This document shows, in pieces, positions 25,539 through 34,110 of a DNA stretch of 64,000 nt (its first letter is position 1; each line of letters starts with the position of its first letter). The stretch covers positions 294,804 through 358,803 of the forward strand of contig NZ_JHVK01000003.1 of the NCBI RefSeq assembly GCF_000620105.1, in the 5' to 3' direction. Below the pieces are notes generated by a model, which was not told where the DNA came from, ran no database searches, and was given only the letters and a program-made list of their open reading frames with translations. The position numbers and the translations under genes are program-made. The stretch comes from Microvirgula aerodenitrificans DSM 15089. GTDB lineage: Bacteria; Pseudomonadota; Gammaproteobacteria; Burkholderiales; Aquaspirillaceae.

Positions 25539-26792
25539 ATGATCCGGCCTATCCCCCTTCTGTCCCTGCTGGTTGCCGCTGCCCTCGCCGGCTGCGCCAC
25601 CCAGACTCCGGCTCCCGTCGCCCCGGCCCCGACCGCCAGGCCGGCCGAGCCCGTCACCCCGGAAGTGCTGTTCCCGGAACCGGCCCCCGAGCCGGTCCCG
25701 GAACCGGCCACACCGACACCGCCGGTCACCGCACCAGCCGGCACGCCGCACCCGACCGGCATGCCGGCCTTCCCGGCCTATCCGAACGAAGCGGCGGCCC
25801 GTGCCGCCGTGCAGCGTCTGCTGCCCGGCAATGTGCGCGATCGCGCCGGCTGGACCAACGATATCGTCAATGCCTTCAGCGCCCTGCACCTGTCCTATCG
25901 CGCCGACAACTTCTGCGCCGTGATGGCAATCATCGAGCAGGAATCGCTGTGGCAGGCTGACCGGGCGATTCCGGGCCTGAACCAGATGGTGTGGAAGGAA
26001 ATCGAGACCCGGCGGCAGAAATACCTGATTCCGAAGCTGGTGCTGGACGCCGCGCTGCTGAAACACTCGCCGAACGGGCGCAGCTACAAGGACCGCATCG
26101 ACTCGCTGCGCACCGAACGCGAAATGAACGACCTGTTCGGCGACATGATCGACGAACTGCCGTACGGCAAGACGCTGCTGGCCGGCAAGAACCCGATCCG
26201 CACCGGAGGGCCGATGCAGGTCAGCGTCGCCTTTGCCGAGCAGCAGGCGAAATACCGTCCGTATCCGTACCCGAAGAAGGGCACGATCCGCGACGAAGTG
26301 TTTACCCGTCGTGGCGGCATCTATTTCGGCACCTCGATCCTGCTCGACTACCCGGCGCCGTACTCGCAGATGCGCTATCGCTTCGCCGACTTCAACGCCG
26401 GCCGCTACGCCAGCCGCAATGCCGCCTTCCAGCAGGCAGTCGCCCGGCTCAGCGGTCGCAGGCTGTCGGCCGACGGCGATATCCTCAGTTACGACGGCGG
26501 CTCGGCCGGTGCCAGCGACACCCAGGCAGCCGTCCTGTCGCTGGCTGGCCGGCTCGGCCTGTCAGCGGGCGAGATCCAGCGCGATCTGAAGCTGGAGAAG
26601 GTCGGCCCGTTCGCCGCCACCCCGACCTACCAGCGCCTGTTCGCACTGGCCGACCGCCAGTACGGCCACCAGCCGCGCGAAACGCTGCCGCAGATCCAGC
26701 TGACCGGCCCGAAGATCCAGCGCAAGATCACCACCGCCTGGTTTGCCGACCGGGTCGAAGGGCGCTATCGCAGTTGCCTTGCACGGCGATAG
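25539..26792 (+). CDS. DUF1615 lipoprotein
   Basis: A 417-residue lipoprotein precursor: the signal peptide MIRPIPLLSLLVAAALAGCA carries the lipobox LAGC. A Pro/Ala-rich linker of about 50 residues follows, then the DUF1615 domain with CAVMAIIEQESLWQ, GKNPIRTGGPMQVSVAFAEQ, RRGGIYFGTSILLDYPAPY and FADFNAGRYASRNAAFQ. The EQES/GPMQVS pattern resembles lytic-transglycosylase-like folds, so a role in cell-wall turnover is possible but not shown. It stands alone. Confidence 0.85.
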   Translation: MIRPIPLLSLLVAAALAGCATQTPAPVAPAPTARPAEPVTPEVLFPEPAPEPVPEPATPTPPVTAPAGTPHPTGMPAFPAYPNEAAARAAVQRLLPGNVRDRAGWTNDIVNAFSALHLSYRADNFCAVMAIIEQESLWQADRAIPGLNQMVWKEIETRRQKYLIPKLVLDAALLKHSPNGRSYKDRIDSLRTEREMNDLFGDMIDELPYGKTLLAGKNPIRTGGPMQVSVAFAEQQAKYRPYPYPKKGTIRDEVFTRRGGIYFGTSILLDYPAPYSQMRYRFADFNAGRYASRNAAFQQAVARLSGRRLSADGDILSYDGGSAGASDTQAAVLSLAGRLGLSAGEIQRDLKLEKVGPFAATPTYQRLFALADRQYGHQPRETLPQIQLTGPKIQRKITTAWFADRVEGRYRSCLARR

Positions 26793-26798
26793 CCACAC

Positions 26799-27401
26799 TC
26801 AGGCACCGGTCCGGTCCCTGTCTGCGCGCAGGCTGGCGGTAAAAGCCTGTGCGTCGGGAAAGAACGCCAGGAAATCGGTCTCGAAGCCGGCGTAGTCGTC
26901 CAGCAGTTCAAGACCGCCGCCGGCCAGCGGATTGGCCCGCCGCAGCCGGTGCTGCGACATCCGGTCCAGCGCGGTGGCAATCGCGCGCGGATCGCGATAG
27001 CTGGCCAGCCAGTCCTGGGCGGCCATGTGCGGCGCGACATCGCCGAACGAGGCCGGCAACTCGCCGGCGCGCTCGGCGACCAGCCCGTAAACGCTTCGGG
27101 TGTAGACGCGCAGCGGTTCATCGCGATAACGCGTCCAGTGCACGGCAAGGAAATGGTCATAGAACATGTCGACCATCACCCCGGCATAGCGGCGACGCAG
27201 GGTGCTGACCCGCTCGCGGCTCTGCCGGAATGCCGGGTGCGCATCCGCGTAGAGGTCGATCGCGCGGTGCAGGCGTACCCCGGCAGCCAGGTCAGCCGGC
27301 AGCGAGCCCGGCAGCACGCCCTTGACGAAATCACCGGCCAGCCCGCCCAGCCGGTCGGCCGGGTCGTCGCCGGCCAGTACCAGGTGCGCCAGATAGTTCA
27401 T
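26799..27401 (-). CDS. acpH: Acyl carrier protein phosphodiesterase (AcpH)
   Basis: A 200-residue protein of the AcpH (HD-like) family. It starts MNYLAHLVLAGDDPADRLGG and contains AGDFVKGVLPGSLP, GVRLHRAIDLYADAHPAFRQ and DMFYDHFLAVHWTRY. AcpH removes the phosphopantetheine arm from acyl carrier protein. GAAGGG precedes the ATG at 27401, which overlaps the stop of the LysR gene by four bases, so the two are translated together. Confidence 0.9.
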   Translation of the reverse strand: MNYLAHLVLAGDDPADRLGGLAGDFVKGVLPGSLPADLAAGVRLHRAIDLYADAHPAFRQSRERVSTLRRRYAGVMVDMFYDHFLAVHWTRYRDEPLRVYTRSVYGLVAERAGELPASFGDVAPHMAAQDWLASYRDPRAIATALDRMSQHRLRRANPLAGGGLELLDDYAGFETDFLAFFPDAQAFTASLRADRDRTGA

Positions 27402-28315
27402 GCCCTTCCCCCTGCGTTCGTTGCCGGCAAGGCCCGCGCCGTGGCGCGGACCAGATTCCAGATGACCTCGGCCGCCAGTGACAGCGAGCGGTTGTGACGT
27501 CTGGCCAGCATGATCTGCCGCGTAACCTGCGGCAACAGCGGCAAGGCCAGCAGCCCGGCATTGTCCGGCAGCGGCAGGGCCAGCGCCGGCATCACCGAAA
27601 TGCCGATGCCCGCCTCGACCAGCCGGAACACCGTGGTCGCGTGCCCGACCTCCTGCGCGATCTCGCAGACAATTTTCCGTTCGGCCAGCACCCGGTCGAT
27701 CAGTGGCCGGCTGCCGGAGTGACAATCGAGCAGCACCAGCCGTTCGCCGGCCAGCGCCTCCCAGCGTACCGCGTGCTGGCCGGCCAGCCGGTGACCGCGC
27801 GGGCAGATCAGGCAGAACGGATCGGTCAGTACTGTCTCCAGTTCCAGTTCGTCATGCCGGATCGGATCGACAATCACGGCAAAGTCCACCTCGCCATCAC
27901 GCACCGCCTCCAGCACCTGCCGCTGTGCCAGATCGTGCAGCACCAGCCGGACTTGCGGGTATTGCCGGTTCGATTCGGCAATGACCGTCGGCATCAGGCT
28001 GGCGGAAATCGTCGGTGCGCAGGCGACCTGCACCCGGCCGCTGCGCTGTGCGCTGCGGCTGCGCGCCGTCAGCAGCAGGGTGTCGAGTTCCCCCAGCAGC
28101 CGTTCCAGCTCACCGGCCAGCACCCGGCCTTCCGGCGTGGTTTCGACATCGCGCGTGGTGCGGTCCACCAGGCGGACCGCCAGTTCGGCCTCCAGCTCAC
28201 GCAGGCAGCGGCTGACTGCCGACTGGGTCAGACCGATTTCGGCACCGGCACGGCCAAAGCCACGATGGCGGACGACGGCCAGAAATACGCGCAGCTGGCG
28301 CAAGGTAATGTTCAT
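27398..28315 (-). CDS. LysR-family transcriptional regulator
   Basis: A 305-residue LysR regulator: N-terminal helix-turn-helix (FGRAGAEIGLTQSAVSRCLR) and a substrate-binding domain (ISASLMPTVIAESNRQYPQV, EAGIGISVMPALALPLP). It is divergent from a bile-acid/sodium-symporter-like gene and coupled downstream to acpH. A palindrome (28321-28351) starts six bases before its own start codon, which suggests autorepression and control of the symporter gene. The effector is unknown. Confidence 0.92.
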   Translation of the reverse strand: MNITLRQLRVFLAVVRHRGFGRAGAEIGLTQSAVSRCLRELEAELAVRLVDRTTRDVETTPEGRVLAGELERLLGELDTLLLTARSRSAQRSGRVQVACAPTISASLMPTVIAESNRQYPQVRLVLHDLAQRQVLEAVRDGEVDFAVIVDPIRHDELELETVLTDPFCLICPRGHRLAGQHAVRWEALAGERLVLLDCHSGSRPLIDRVLAERKIVCEIAQEVGHATTVFRLVEAGIGISVMPALALPLPDNAGLLALPLLPQVTRQIMLARRHNRSLSLAAEVIWNLVRATARALPATNAGGRA

Positions 28316-28320
28316 GCGTG

Positions 28321-28351
28321 AAATTCATCAATGCATCTGATAAATGAATTT
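28321..28351. promoter_or_regulatory. Palindrome between LysR and symporter genes, candidate operator
   Basis: AAATTCAT (28321-28328) and ATGAATTT (28344-28351) form a perfect inverted repeat with 15 bp between arms. Its position right next to the LysR start fits an autoregulatory LysR site. Confidence 0.5.
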
Positions 28352-28436
28352 GTATCCTATTCGGTTTCGCGGTGAAATGCAGCGCATGACGGCCATCCCG
28401 CCGTATTCCTGTCCTCCACCTCCGCCGGAACCTGCC

Positions 28437-29432
28437 ATGAGACGTCCCCGCTTCCTGCCGGACAATTTCACCCTCGCGCTGGTCGCCACCGTCATTCTCG
28501 CCAGCCTGCTGCCGTGCGAAGGCCGGGTCGCCGAGACTTTCGATCTGATCACCAATCTCGCCATCGGGCTGCTGTTCTTCCTGCATGGCGCCAAGCTGCC
28601 GCGCGAAGCGGTGGTCGCCGGCATCACCCACTGGCGGCTGCATCTGGTGGTCCTGCTGTGCACCTTTGCCGTTTTCCCGCTGCTGGGCCTGGCGCTCGGC
28701 CCGCTGCTGAAGCCGATGCTGACCCCGGAGCTTTACCTCGGTGTGCTGTTCCTGTGCACGCTGCCGTCCACCGTGCAGTCGTCGATCGCCTTTACCTCGG
28801 TCGCGCGCGGCAATGTCCCGGCGGCCATCTGCAGCGCCTCGGCATCGAACCTGATCGGGATTTTCCTGACCCCGCTGATCGGCGGGCTGATTTTCGCCAG
28901 CCAGGGTGGCGGCTCGTTCTCGTATGACGCGATCGGCAAGATCGTGCTGCAACTGCTGGTGCCGTTCATCGCCGGCCAGATCGCCCGGCGCTGGATCGGC
29001 GCCTGGGTCGACCGCCACAAGCCGGTGCTGAAGTTCGTCGACCAGGGCTCGATCCTGCTGGTGGTATATACCGCCTTCAGCGAAGCGGTGATCCAGGGGC
29101 TGTGGCATACCACGCCGCTGCCGGCACTGGCCGGGCTGGTCGTCGCCAGCGGGCTGCTGCTGGCGCTGATCATGACCATTACCGTGGTCGGCAGCCGCAA
29201 GCTGGGCTTCGACAAGGAGGACGAGATTGCCATCGTGTTCTGTGGCTCGAAGAAAAGTCTCGCCAGCGGCGTGCCGATCGCCAAGGTGCTGTTCGCCGCC
29301 CATGCGGTCGGTGGCATCGTGCTGCCGCTGATGATCTTCCACCAGATCCAGTTGATGGTCTGCGCAGTGATCGCACAGCGCTATGCGCGCCGCGATCGCC
29401 GGCCGGAATCAGGTTTCACGCAACAGGCATAA
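28437..29432 (+). CDS. Bile acid:sodium symporter-like protein (YfeH/SBF-like)
   Basis: A 331-residue membrane protein with about nine to ten hydrophobic segments. Family blocks include NLAIGLLFFLHGAKLPREAV, LFLCTLPSTVQSSIAFTSVA, SASASNLIGIFLTPLIGGLI and AIVFCGSKKSLASGVPIAKV. The SBF-like subfamily transports organic anions with sodium; the substrate is unknown. The ATG at 28437 has GGAA 6 bases upstream; the frame is open to 28344, but that extension is Pro-rich and runs over the operator. Confidence 0.88.
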   Translation: MRRPRFLPDNFTLALVATVILASLLPCEGRVAETFDLITNLAIGLLFFLHGAKLPREAVVAGITHWRLHLVVLLCTFAVFPLLGLALGPLLKPMLTPELYLGVLFLCTLPSTVQSSIAFTSVARGNVPAAICSASASNLIGIFLTPLIGGLIFASQGGGSFSYDAIGKIVLQLLVPFIAGQIARRWIGAWVDRHKPVLKFVDQGSILLVVYTAFSEAVIQGLWHTTPLPALAGLVVASGLLLALIMTITVVGSRKLGFDKEDEIAIVFCGSKKSLASGVPIAKVLFAAHAVGGIVLPLMIFHQIQLMVCAVIAQRYARRDRRPESGFTQQA

Positions 29433-29434
29433 AG

Positions 29435-29462
29435 AAAACGGGCACCGTGAGGTGCCCGTTTT
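29435..29462. terminator. Bidirectional terminator between symporter and rluD
   Basis: AAAACGGGCACC-GTGA-GGTGCCCGTTTT: a 12-bp perfect stem with A/T flanks placed between convergent genes. Confidence 0.88.
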
Positions 29463-29482
29463 ACGCTGCCATGCAGCAACTG

Positions 29483-30538
29483 TCAGTCCTTGGTGTAAAC
29501 GACTTCCCAGCCATTGAGTTCGTCGTCTTCCTCGTCCCAGTCGTCGTCGTCATCCACCAGCGTGCCGTCACGCAGCACGGCGATCAGCTCCTGCATGTCG
29601 TCAGGAATGCGCGAACGCCAGCCCATCAGCTTCTTGCTGTCCGGATGAATCAGCGCCAGCCTGGCCGCGTGCAGCGCCTGGCGGCCAAAATCAGCCAGCG
29701 CGCCGCGCACTTCCGGCGTGGCCGGCAGACGGGGGTTGCCGTACACCGGATCGGCAGCCAGCGGGCAGCCGATATGGGCCATGTGCACGCGAATCTGGTG
29801 CGTGCGGCCGGTTTCCAGCCGGCACTCGACCAGCGTGTGATGCTCGAAGCGTTCCAGCGGCCGGACATGGGTGATGGCCGGCTTGCCGCCGTGCGACAGC
29901 ACCGCCATCTTGATCCGGTTGCGCGGATCGCGACCGATCGGCTGGTTGACGGTAATGTCGCCCGCCACGTCACCGCAGGCGATGGCGCGGTAGTGGCGCT
30001 TGACCGTGCGGGCCTGCAGCTGACGGATCAGGTCCAGCTGCGCGGCCACGGTCTTGGCGACCACCAGCAGACCGCTGGTATCCTTGTCGAGCCGGTGGAC
30101 AATGCCTGCACGCGGTACGAAACGCAGCGCCGGCACGTGGAAAAGCAGCCCGTTGAGCAGGGTGCCGCTCCAGTTGCCGCTGCCGGGATGGGTCACCATG
30201 CCGGCGGGTTTGTCGACCACGAGGATGTGGTCGTCCTGATACACGATGGGGATGTCGAGGTCTTCCGGCGCAAATGCCAGTTCTTCCTGTGACAGCTGTT
30301 CATCCACTTCGATTTGCTGGCCAATGATGACCCGCGTTTTGGGTACCGTAACGGTAAGACCGTCCACTCGCACATGGCCATCCTTGATCCATTGCGACAG
30401 CCGGCTGCGCGACTGATCGGTGATCAGTGCGGCAAGAGCGGCATCAAGACGGTCCCCGGCCAATTCGGCCGGTATGCTGAGGACACGAGATTCGACGATA
30501 TCGTTATAATCGTCGAACTTTGCAACGAGATCGGTCAT
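29483..30538 (-). CDS. rluD: 23S rRNA pseudouridine synthase RluD
   Basis: A 351-residue protein with an N-terminal S4 domain (DRLDAALAALITDQSRSRLS) and the RluA-family catalytic motif GIVHRLDKDTSGLLVVAKT, whose Asp attacks the uridine; RLETGRTHQIRVHMAHIGCP is also typical. RluD makes the helix-69 pseudouridines of 23S rRNA. It differs from E. coli RluD by a 20-residue extension before the S4 domain and a very acidic tail (DDDDDWDEEDDE). The start codon overlaps, head to head, with that of bamD on the other strand. Confidence 0.93.
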   Translation of the reverse strand: MTDLVAKFDDYNDIVESRVLSIPAELAGDRLDAALAALITDQSRSRLSQWIKDGHVRVDGLTVTVPKTRVIIGQQIEVDEQLSQEELAFAPEDLDIPIVYQDDHILVVDKPAGMVTHPGSGNWSGTLLNGLLFHVPALRFVPRAGIVHRLDKDTSGLLVVAKTVAAQLDLIRQLQARTVKRHYRAIACGDVAGDITVNQPIGRDPRNRIKMAVLSHGGKPAITHVRPLERFEHHTLVECRLETGRTHQIRVHMAHIGCPLAADPVYGNPRLPATPEVRGALADFGRQALHAARLALIHPDSKKLMGWRSRIPDDMQELIAVLRDGTLVDDDDDWDEEDDELNGWEVVYTKD

Positions 30539-31328
30539 GAAAAATATTGCGGTTGTGATGCTGATTGTGGCGGGCCTGGCCGGCTGCGCCAGTTCGTCCG
30601 AGCCGAACGACGAGACGCGCGGCTGGCCGGTGGAAAAGCTCTATTATGAAGCGCATGACGAGCTGAACAGCGGAAATTATACGCGGTCGATCAAGCTCTA
30701 CGAAACGCTGGAGGCGCGCTTCCCGTACGGACGGTATGCGCAACAGGCCCAGATGGACCTGGCCTACGCGCATTTCAAGGACCAGGAGCCTGCGCTGGCG
30801 CTGGCTGCCTGCGACCGTTTCATCAAGCTGCACCCGGCGCATGCGAACGTCGACTACATCTATTACCTTAAGGGCCTGATCAACTACAACGAGGACGGCG
30901 GCATCCTGGCCAAGTACACCGGACAGGACCGTGCCGAGCGTGACCCGAAGGCCGCCCGTGAATCCTACCTGGCATTCAACGAGCTGGTTACCCGCTTCCC
31001 GGACAGCAAGTATGCGCCCGATGCGCGGGAAAAGATGACCAATCTGGTTTACGGTCTGGCCGAGCATGACCTGTTCGTGTCGCGCTACTACATGCGCCGC
31101 GGTGCCTACATCGCGGCAGCAAACCGCGCCCAGAACATGGTGAAGGAATTCTCCGACACGCCGTTCGTCGAAGAAGCGCTGGCCATCATGGTCACCGCCT
31201 ACGACAAGCTCGGGCAGCCCCAGCTGAGCGACGACAGCAAGCGCGTGCTGGCGAAGAACTACCCGAACAGCCAGTATCTGGAAAAGAACTGGACCCCGCG
31301 TCAGGTGCCCTGGTACCAGTTCTGGTAA
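30537..31328 (+). CDS. bamD: Outer membrane assembly lipoprotein BamD
   Basis: A 263-residue lipoprotein: signal MKNIAVVMLIVAGLAGCASS with lipobox LAGC, then tetratricopeptide repeats (KLYYEAHDELNSGNYTRSIK, VSRYYMRRGAYIAAANRAQN). BamD is an essential part of the BAM complex that inserts outer-membrane beta-barrels. A TATAAT box at 30505-30510 lies 26 bp before the start, inside the beginning of rluD; its -35 is poor. The ATG shares two bases with the rluD start (CATG). Confidence 0.95.
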   Translation: MKNIAVVMLIVAGLAGCASSSEPNDETRGWPVEKLYYEAHDELNSGNYTRSIKLYETLEARFPYGRYAQQAQMDLAYAHFKDQEPALALAACDRFIKLHPAHANVDYIYYLKGLINYNEDGGILAKYTGQDRAERDPKAARESYLAFNELVTRFPDSKYAPDAREKMTNLVYGLAEHDLFVSRYYMRRGAYIAAANRAQNMVKEFSDTPFVEEALAIMVTAYDKLGQPQLSDDSKRVLAKNYPNSQYLEKNWTPRQVPWYQFW

Positions 31329-31343
31329 CAGCAGGTTCCCGAT

Positions 31344-31385
31344 GACGAAACGACGGTCGGACTTCCCCCCGGCCGTCGTTTCGTC
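31344..31385 (+). terminator. Long hairpin after bamD
   Basis: GACGAAACGACGG and CCGTCGTTTCGTC form a perfect 13-bp stem 15 bp past the bamD stop. No T-run follows, so it may be a weak terminator or an mRNA 3' stabiliser. Confidence 0.5.
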
Positions 31386-31496
31386 GCGTCCCGCCGACCC
31401 GCATGGTAAGGTTCGAGCACGCCCGTGCGCGGCCACAAGCCCCGCTCCGGTCGTCCATTCCCGTTCATCACCTTGCCGGTCACCCCGGCCATCGCC

Positions 31497-32237
31497 ATGC
31501 AGACCCTCTCTTCCCTTCTCGCCGACTGGCCCGCTCCGCCGCACGTCCGGACCCTGATCACCACACGGACCGGCGGTGTCAGCACCGGCCCGTATACCGG
31601 CTTCAATGTCGGCACCCATGTCGGTGACGACCCGGTTGCGGTGGCCGCCAACCGCGCCTCGCTGCGCCTGCATGTGCCGGTCGAACCGGCCTGGCTGAAC
31701 CAGGTACATGGCACGACCGTGGTCGATGCCGCCACGGTCTCCACCAGCGAACCGCCGGCCGCTGACGCCAGCATCGCCCGGAGCCCCGGTGCGGTGTGCG
31801 CCATCATGACCGCCGACTGCCTGCCGGTCCTGCTCAGTGATCGCGCCGGCAGCGTGGTCGGCGCAGCCCATGCCGGCTGGCGCGGCCTGTGCGATGGCGT
31901 GATCGAGGCCACGGTCGAGGCAATGCAGCGTCCGGCCGGCGAGCTGCAGGCCTGGCTCGGGCCGGCCATCGGCCCCGATGCCTTCGAGGTCGGCGCCGAG
32001 GTCCGCGCCGCCTTTGTGTCCCGGGATGCGGATGCCGCACAGGCCTTTCACGCCATACCGGACGGAAAATACCTGGCCGACATCTACCTGCTGGCCCGCC
32101 GGCGTCTGGCCCGGCTCGGCATCACCGCCGTCCATGGCGGCGAGCACTGCACGGTGACCGATCGTGACCGCTTCTTTTCCTACCGCCGCGACCGCGTGAC
32201 CGGCCGCATGGTATCGCTGATCTGGCTTGAGGGCTGA
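31497..32237 (+). CDS. pgeF: Peptidoglycan editing factor PgeF (YfiH, laccase domain)
   Basis: A 246-residue YfiH/DUF152 protein. The zinc and active-site motifs are visible: LNQVHGTTVVDA, MTADCLPVLLSD, AAHAGWRGLCDG and LGPAIGPDAFEVG. Members act as purine nucleoside phosphorylases and, as PgeF, prevent misincorporation of L-Ser into peptidoglycan precursors. In enterobacteria it follows rluD; here it lies past bamD on the other strand. The ATG at 31497 is chosen because it aligns with the family start, though no ribosome site is evident. Confidence 0.9.
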   Translation: MQTLSSLLADWPAPPHVRTLITTRTGGVSTGPYTGFNVGTHVGDDPVAVAANRASLRLHVPVEPAWLNQVHGTTVVDAATVSTSEPPAADASIARSPGAVCAIMTADCLPVLLSDRAGSVVGAAHAGWRGLCDGVIEATVEAMQRPAGELQAWLGPAIGPDAFEVGAEVRAAFVSRDADAAQAFHAIPDGKYLADIYLLARRRLARLGITAVHGGEHCTVTDRDRFFSYRRDRVTGRMVSLIWLEG

Positions 32238-32243
32238 ACAGCG

Positions 32244-32786
32244 ATGGACGACATCGTGCATCGCGCCCTGGCCAGATGGCCGAACGTCCCTGACGTCTAC
32301 GGCTGGTTGACGCTCGATGCGCGCGGCCACTGGTGGATACGCGATGCGCGACTCGATCACCCGGCCACGCTGGCCTTTATCGCCCGCAACTACCAGCCGG
32401 ACGCACAGGGCGCCTGGTTTTTCCAGAATGGTCCGCAACGGGTATTTGCCCGCCTCGGGGCGGCGCCGTTCGTGGCCCGACTCGCCCCCGGGCTGCAGAC
32501 CCGCCCCGATACTGCCCTGCTGCCGCACGAAGCATGGCTGACCGCAGAGGGCGACCTGTTCCTGTATGCCGGTCCGGGCCGGGTCGCCCTGCTCGACGGC
32601 CGTGATCTTGCCCGCGCCGATTTTCTGGCCGCCGATGGCCACCCCGGCGACGAAGCCATGCTGCTGGCAGGGAAGATCGACGGCTGGCATGTACGACTTG
32701 CGGATCTGCAGCTGCCGCTGCACGCCGTCGATGCCGCCACGGTACCGGAACGGGGCGGATTCGTCCGCGATCCGCAGCCGGACTGA
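32244..32786 (+). CDS. Conserved hypothetical protein downstream of pgeF
   Basis: A 180-residue soluble protein that starts MDDIVHRALARWPNVPDVYG. The N-terminal ~75 residues (WLTLDARGHWWIRDAR, FIARNYQPDAQGAWFFQNGP) look like a conserved betaproteobacterial family of unknown function that I recall by pattern only. The C-terminal half contains a second, separate-looking segment (LLPHEAWLTAEGDLFLYAGP). It begins 6 bp after pgeF and is surely cotranscribed. No catalytic motif seen. Confidence 0.75.
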   Translation: MDDIVHRALARWPNVPDVYGWLTLDARGHWWIRDARLDHPATLAFIARNYQPDAQGAWFFQNGPQRVFARLGAAPFVARLAPGLQTRPDTALLPHEAWLTAEGDLFLYAGPGRVALLDGRDLARADFLAADGHPGDEAMLLAGKIDGWHVRLADLQLPLHAVDAATVPERGGFVRDPQPD

Positions 32787-32908
32787 GCCGGCTCCGACCA
32801 CCGCCGCCACATCGCATACGGGCAGAATCCTGTCACTGCCCGGCCCCTCTTGCTCCCGCTCCGGCACAACGCTACTATCCGCGAATCAGGCCTTCCTCGG
32901 CCTGCCAC

Positions 32909-32940
32909 GCCCGCCGTGGAACCACGGTACGGGCGGGTTT
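32909..32940 (+). terminator. Terminator-like hairpin before the cold-shock gene
   Basis: GCCCG/CGGGC and CCGTGG/CCACGG stack into an 11-bp stem with a small bulge, followed by GGGTTTCTGT. It sits 123 bp after the previous gene and 28 bp before the cold-shock ATG, so it may end the bamD-pgeF unit or form part of the cold-shock leader. Confidence 0.5.
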
Positions 32941-32967
32941 CTGTCTGACGTTTAGGGAACGTAGTTC

Positions 32968-33177
32968 ATGAGCAAGCAAACCGGTACGGTGAAATGGTTT
33001 AACGAAACCAAGGGCTTCGGCTTCATTACTCCGGACGAAGGCGGCGACGATCTGTTCGCCCACTTCTCGGAAATCCAGAGCAAGGGTTTCCGGACGCTCG
33101 CCGAAGGCGACCGGGTCGAGTATGAAACCAAGACCGGCCCCAAGGGCATCGCCGCAGCCAATATCCAGAAGCTGTAG
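32968..33177 (+). CDS. Cold-shock-domain protein (CspA family)
   Basis: A 69-residue single cold-shock domain: [18 protein letters not shown] contains RNP1 (KGFGFI) and DLFAHFSEI contains RNP2. Such proteins melt RNA secondary structure. It has its own terminator. It is a paralogue of the gene at 34761-34964, with about two thirds of residues identical by eye. Confidence 0.94.
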   Translation: MSKQTGTVKWFNETKGFGFITPDEGGDDLFAHFSEIQSKGFRTLAEGDRVEYETKTGPKGIAAANIQKL

Positions 33178-33198
33178 GCCCCTCCCGGCCCAGAGAGA

Positions 33199-33225
33199 AC
33201 CGCGGCATCGTCCGCGGTTTTTTTT
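33199..33225 (+). terminator. Terminator after the cold-shock gene
   Basis: ACCGCGG-CATCGT-CCGCGGT followed by eight T residues, 21 bp past the stop. Confidence 0.88.
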
Positions 33226-33354
33226 CGCCTGCCCATCCTGGAAATAACGTTCAATAAAATTGAACAATCTGAACCGATTCTTTCGCTATCTTCCCGATTT
33301 TGCTATGCGTAACATGCGTCCATTCACTCAGGAAACAGACGCCAGGAGGGCATC

Positions 33355-34053
33355 ATGCTGACAATCAGACGTGCGGAAGACCGGGGCGTCGCCGAGTTCG
33401 GCTGGCTGTCCAGCCGCCACACCTTCTCCTTCGGCCAATACCGCAATCCCCGTTTCGACGGCTATTCGGACCTGCTGGTCATCAATGATGACGTGGTATC
33501 GCCGGGCCAGGGCTTCGGCCGGCACGGCCACCGCGACATGGAAATCATCAGCTATGTGCTGGACGGCCAGCTCGAGCACCGCGACAGCCTCGGCAACGGT
33601 TCGGTGATGATGCATGGCGACGTCCAGCGCATGAGTGCCGGCACCGGTGTGATGCACAGCGAGTTCAATGCATCGGAAAGCCACTGCGTGCATTTCTACC
33701 AGATATGGATCCAGCCGGACCGTGACGGCTATCCGCCGAGCTACGAACAGACCCGGCTCGCCCCGGCGGCACTGGCCGGCAGGCTGGCGCTGATCGCAGC
33801 GCCGGCCGGCGAAGGCGCCGCCGTCGCGATACACCAGGATGCGCGCCTGCATGCCGGTCGTTTCAGTGCCGGCGCACGCCTGACCCATGCACTGCCGGCC
33901 CGGCGACGCGGTTATCTGCAACTGGCCCGGGGCTCGCTGACTGTCAACGGGCTGCCGCTCGACGAAGGAGACGGGCTGTTTATCGAGGACGAAGCCCGGC
34001 TCGATCTGGAATCGGTCCAGGACAGCGAAGTGCTGCTGTTTGATCTGCGCTGA
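33355..34053 (+). CDS. Pirin-family bicupin (YhhW-like)
   Basis: A 232-residue two-cupin protein. The N-terminal cupin holds the metal-binding motif GFGRHGHRDMEIISYVL and RMSAGTGVMHSEFNAS. YhhW-type pirins have quercetin 2,3-dioxygenase activity in vitro; the natural substrate is uncertain. The second cupin is degenerate, as usual. It is followed 57 bp on by a DoxX-family gene in the same direction, a frequent pairing. Confidence 0.9.
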   Translation: MLTIRRAEDRGVAEFGWLSSRHTFSFGQYRNPRFDGYSDLLVINDDVVSPGQGFGRHGHRDMEIISYVLDGQLEHRDSLGNGSVMMHGDVQRMSAGTGVMHSEFNASESHCVHFYQIWIQPDRDGYPPSYEQTRLAPAALAGRLALIAAPAGEGAAVAIHQDARLHAGRFSAGARLTHALPARRRGYLQLARGSLTVNGLPLDEGDGLFIEDEARLDLESVQDSEVLLFDLR

Positions 34054-34110
34054 ATCAGGCGTTTCGCCCCGGCCCCCCTTGCTCATCGCGCTTTTACCAG
34101 GAATCCAGTC

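Noticed and set aside
30504..32867. 787-codon minus-strand ORF opposite bamD, pgeF and the following gene
   Set aside because: Covers three supported plus-strand genes and a hairpin; composition is typical of antisense frames.
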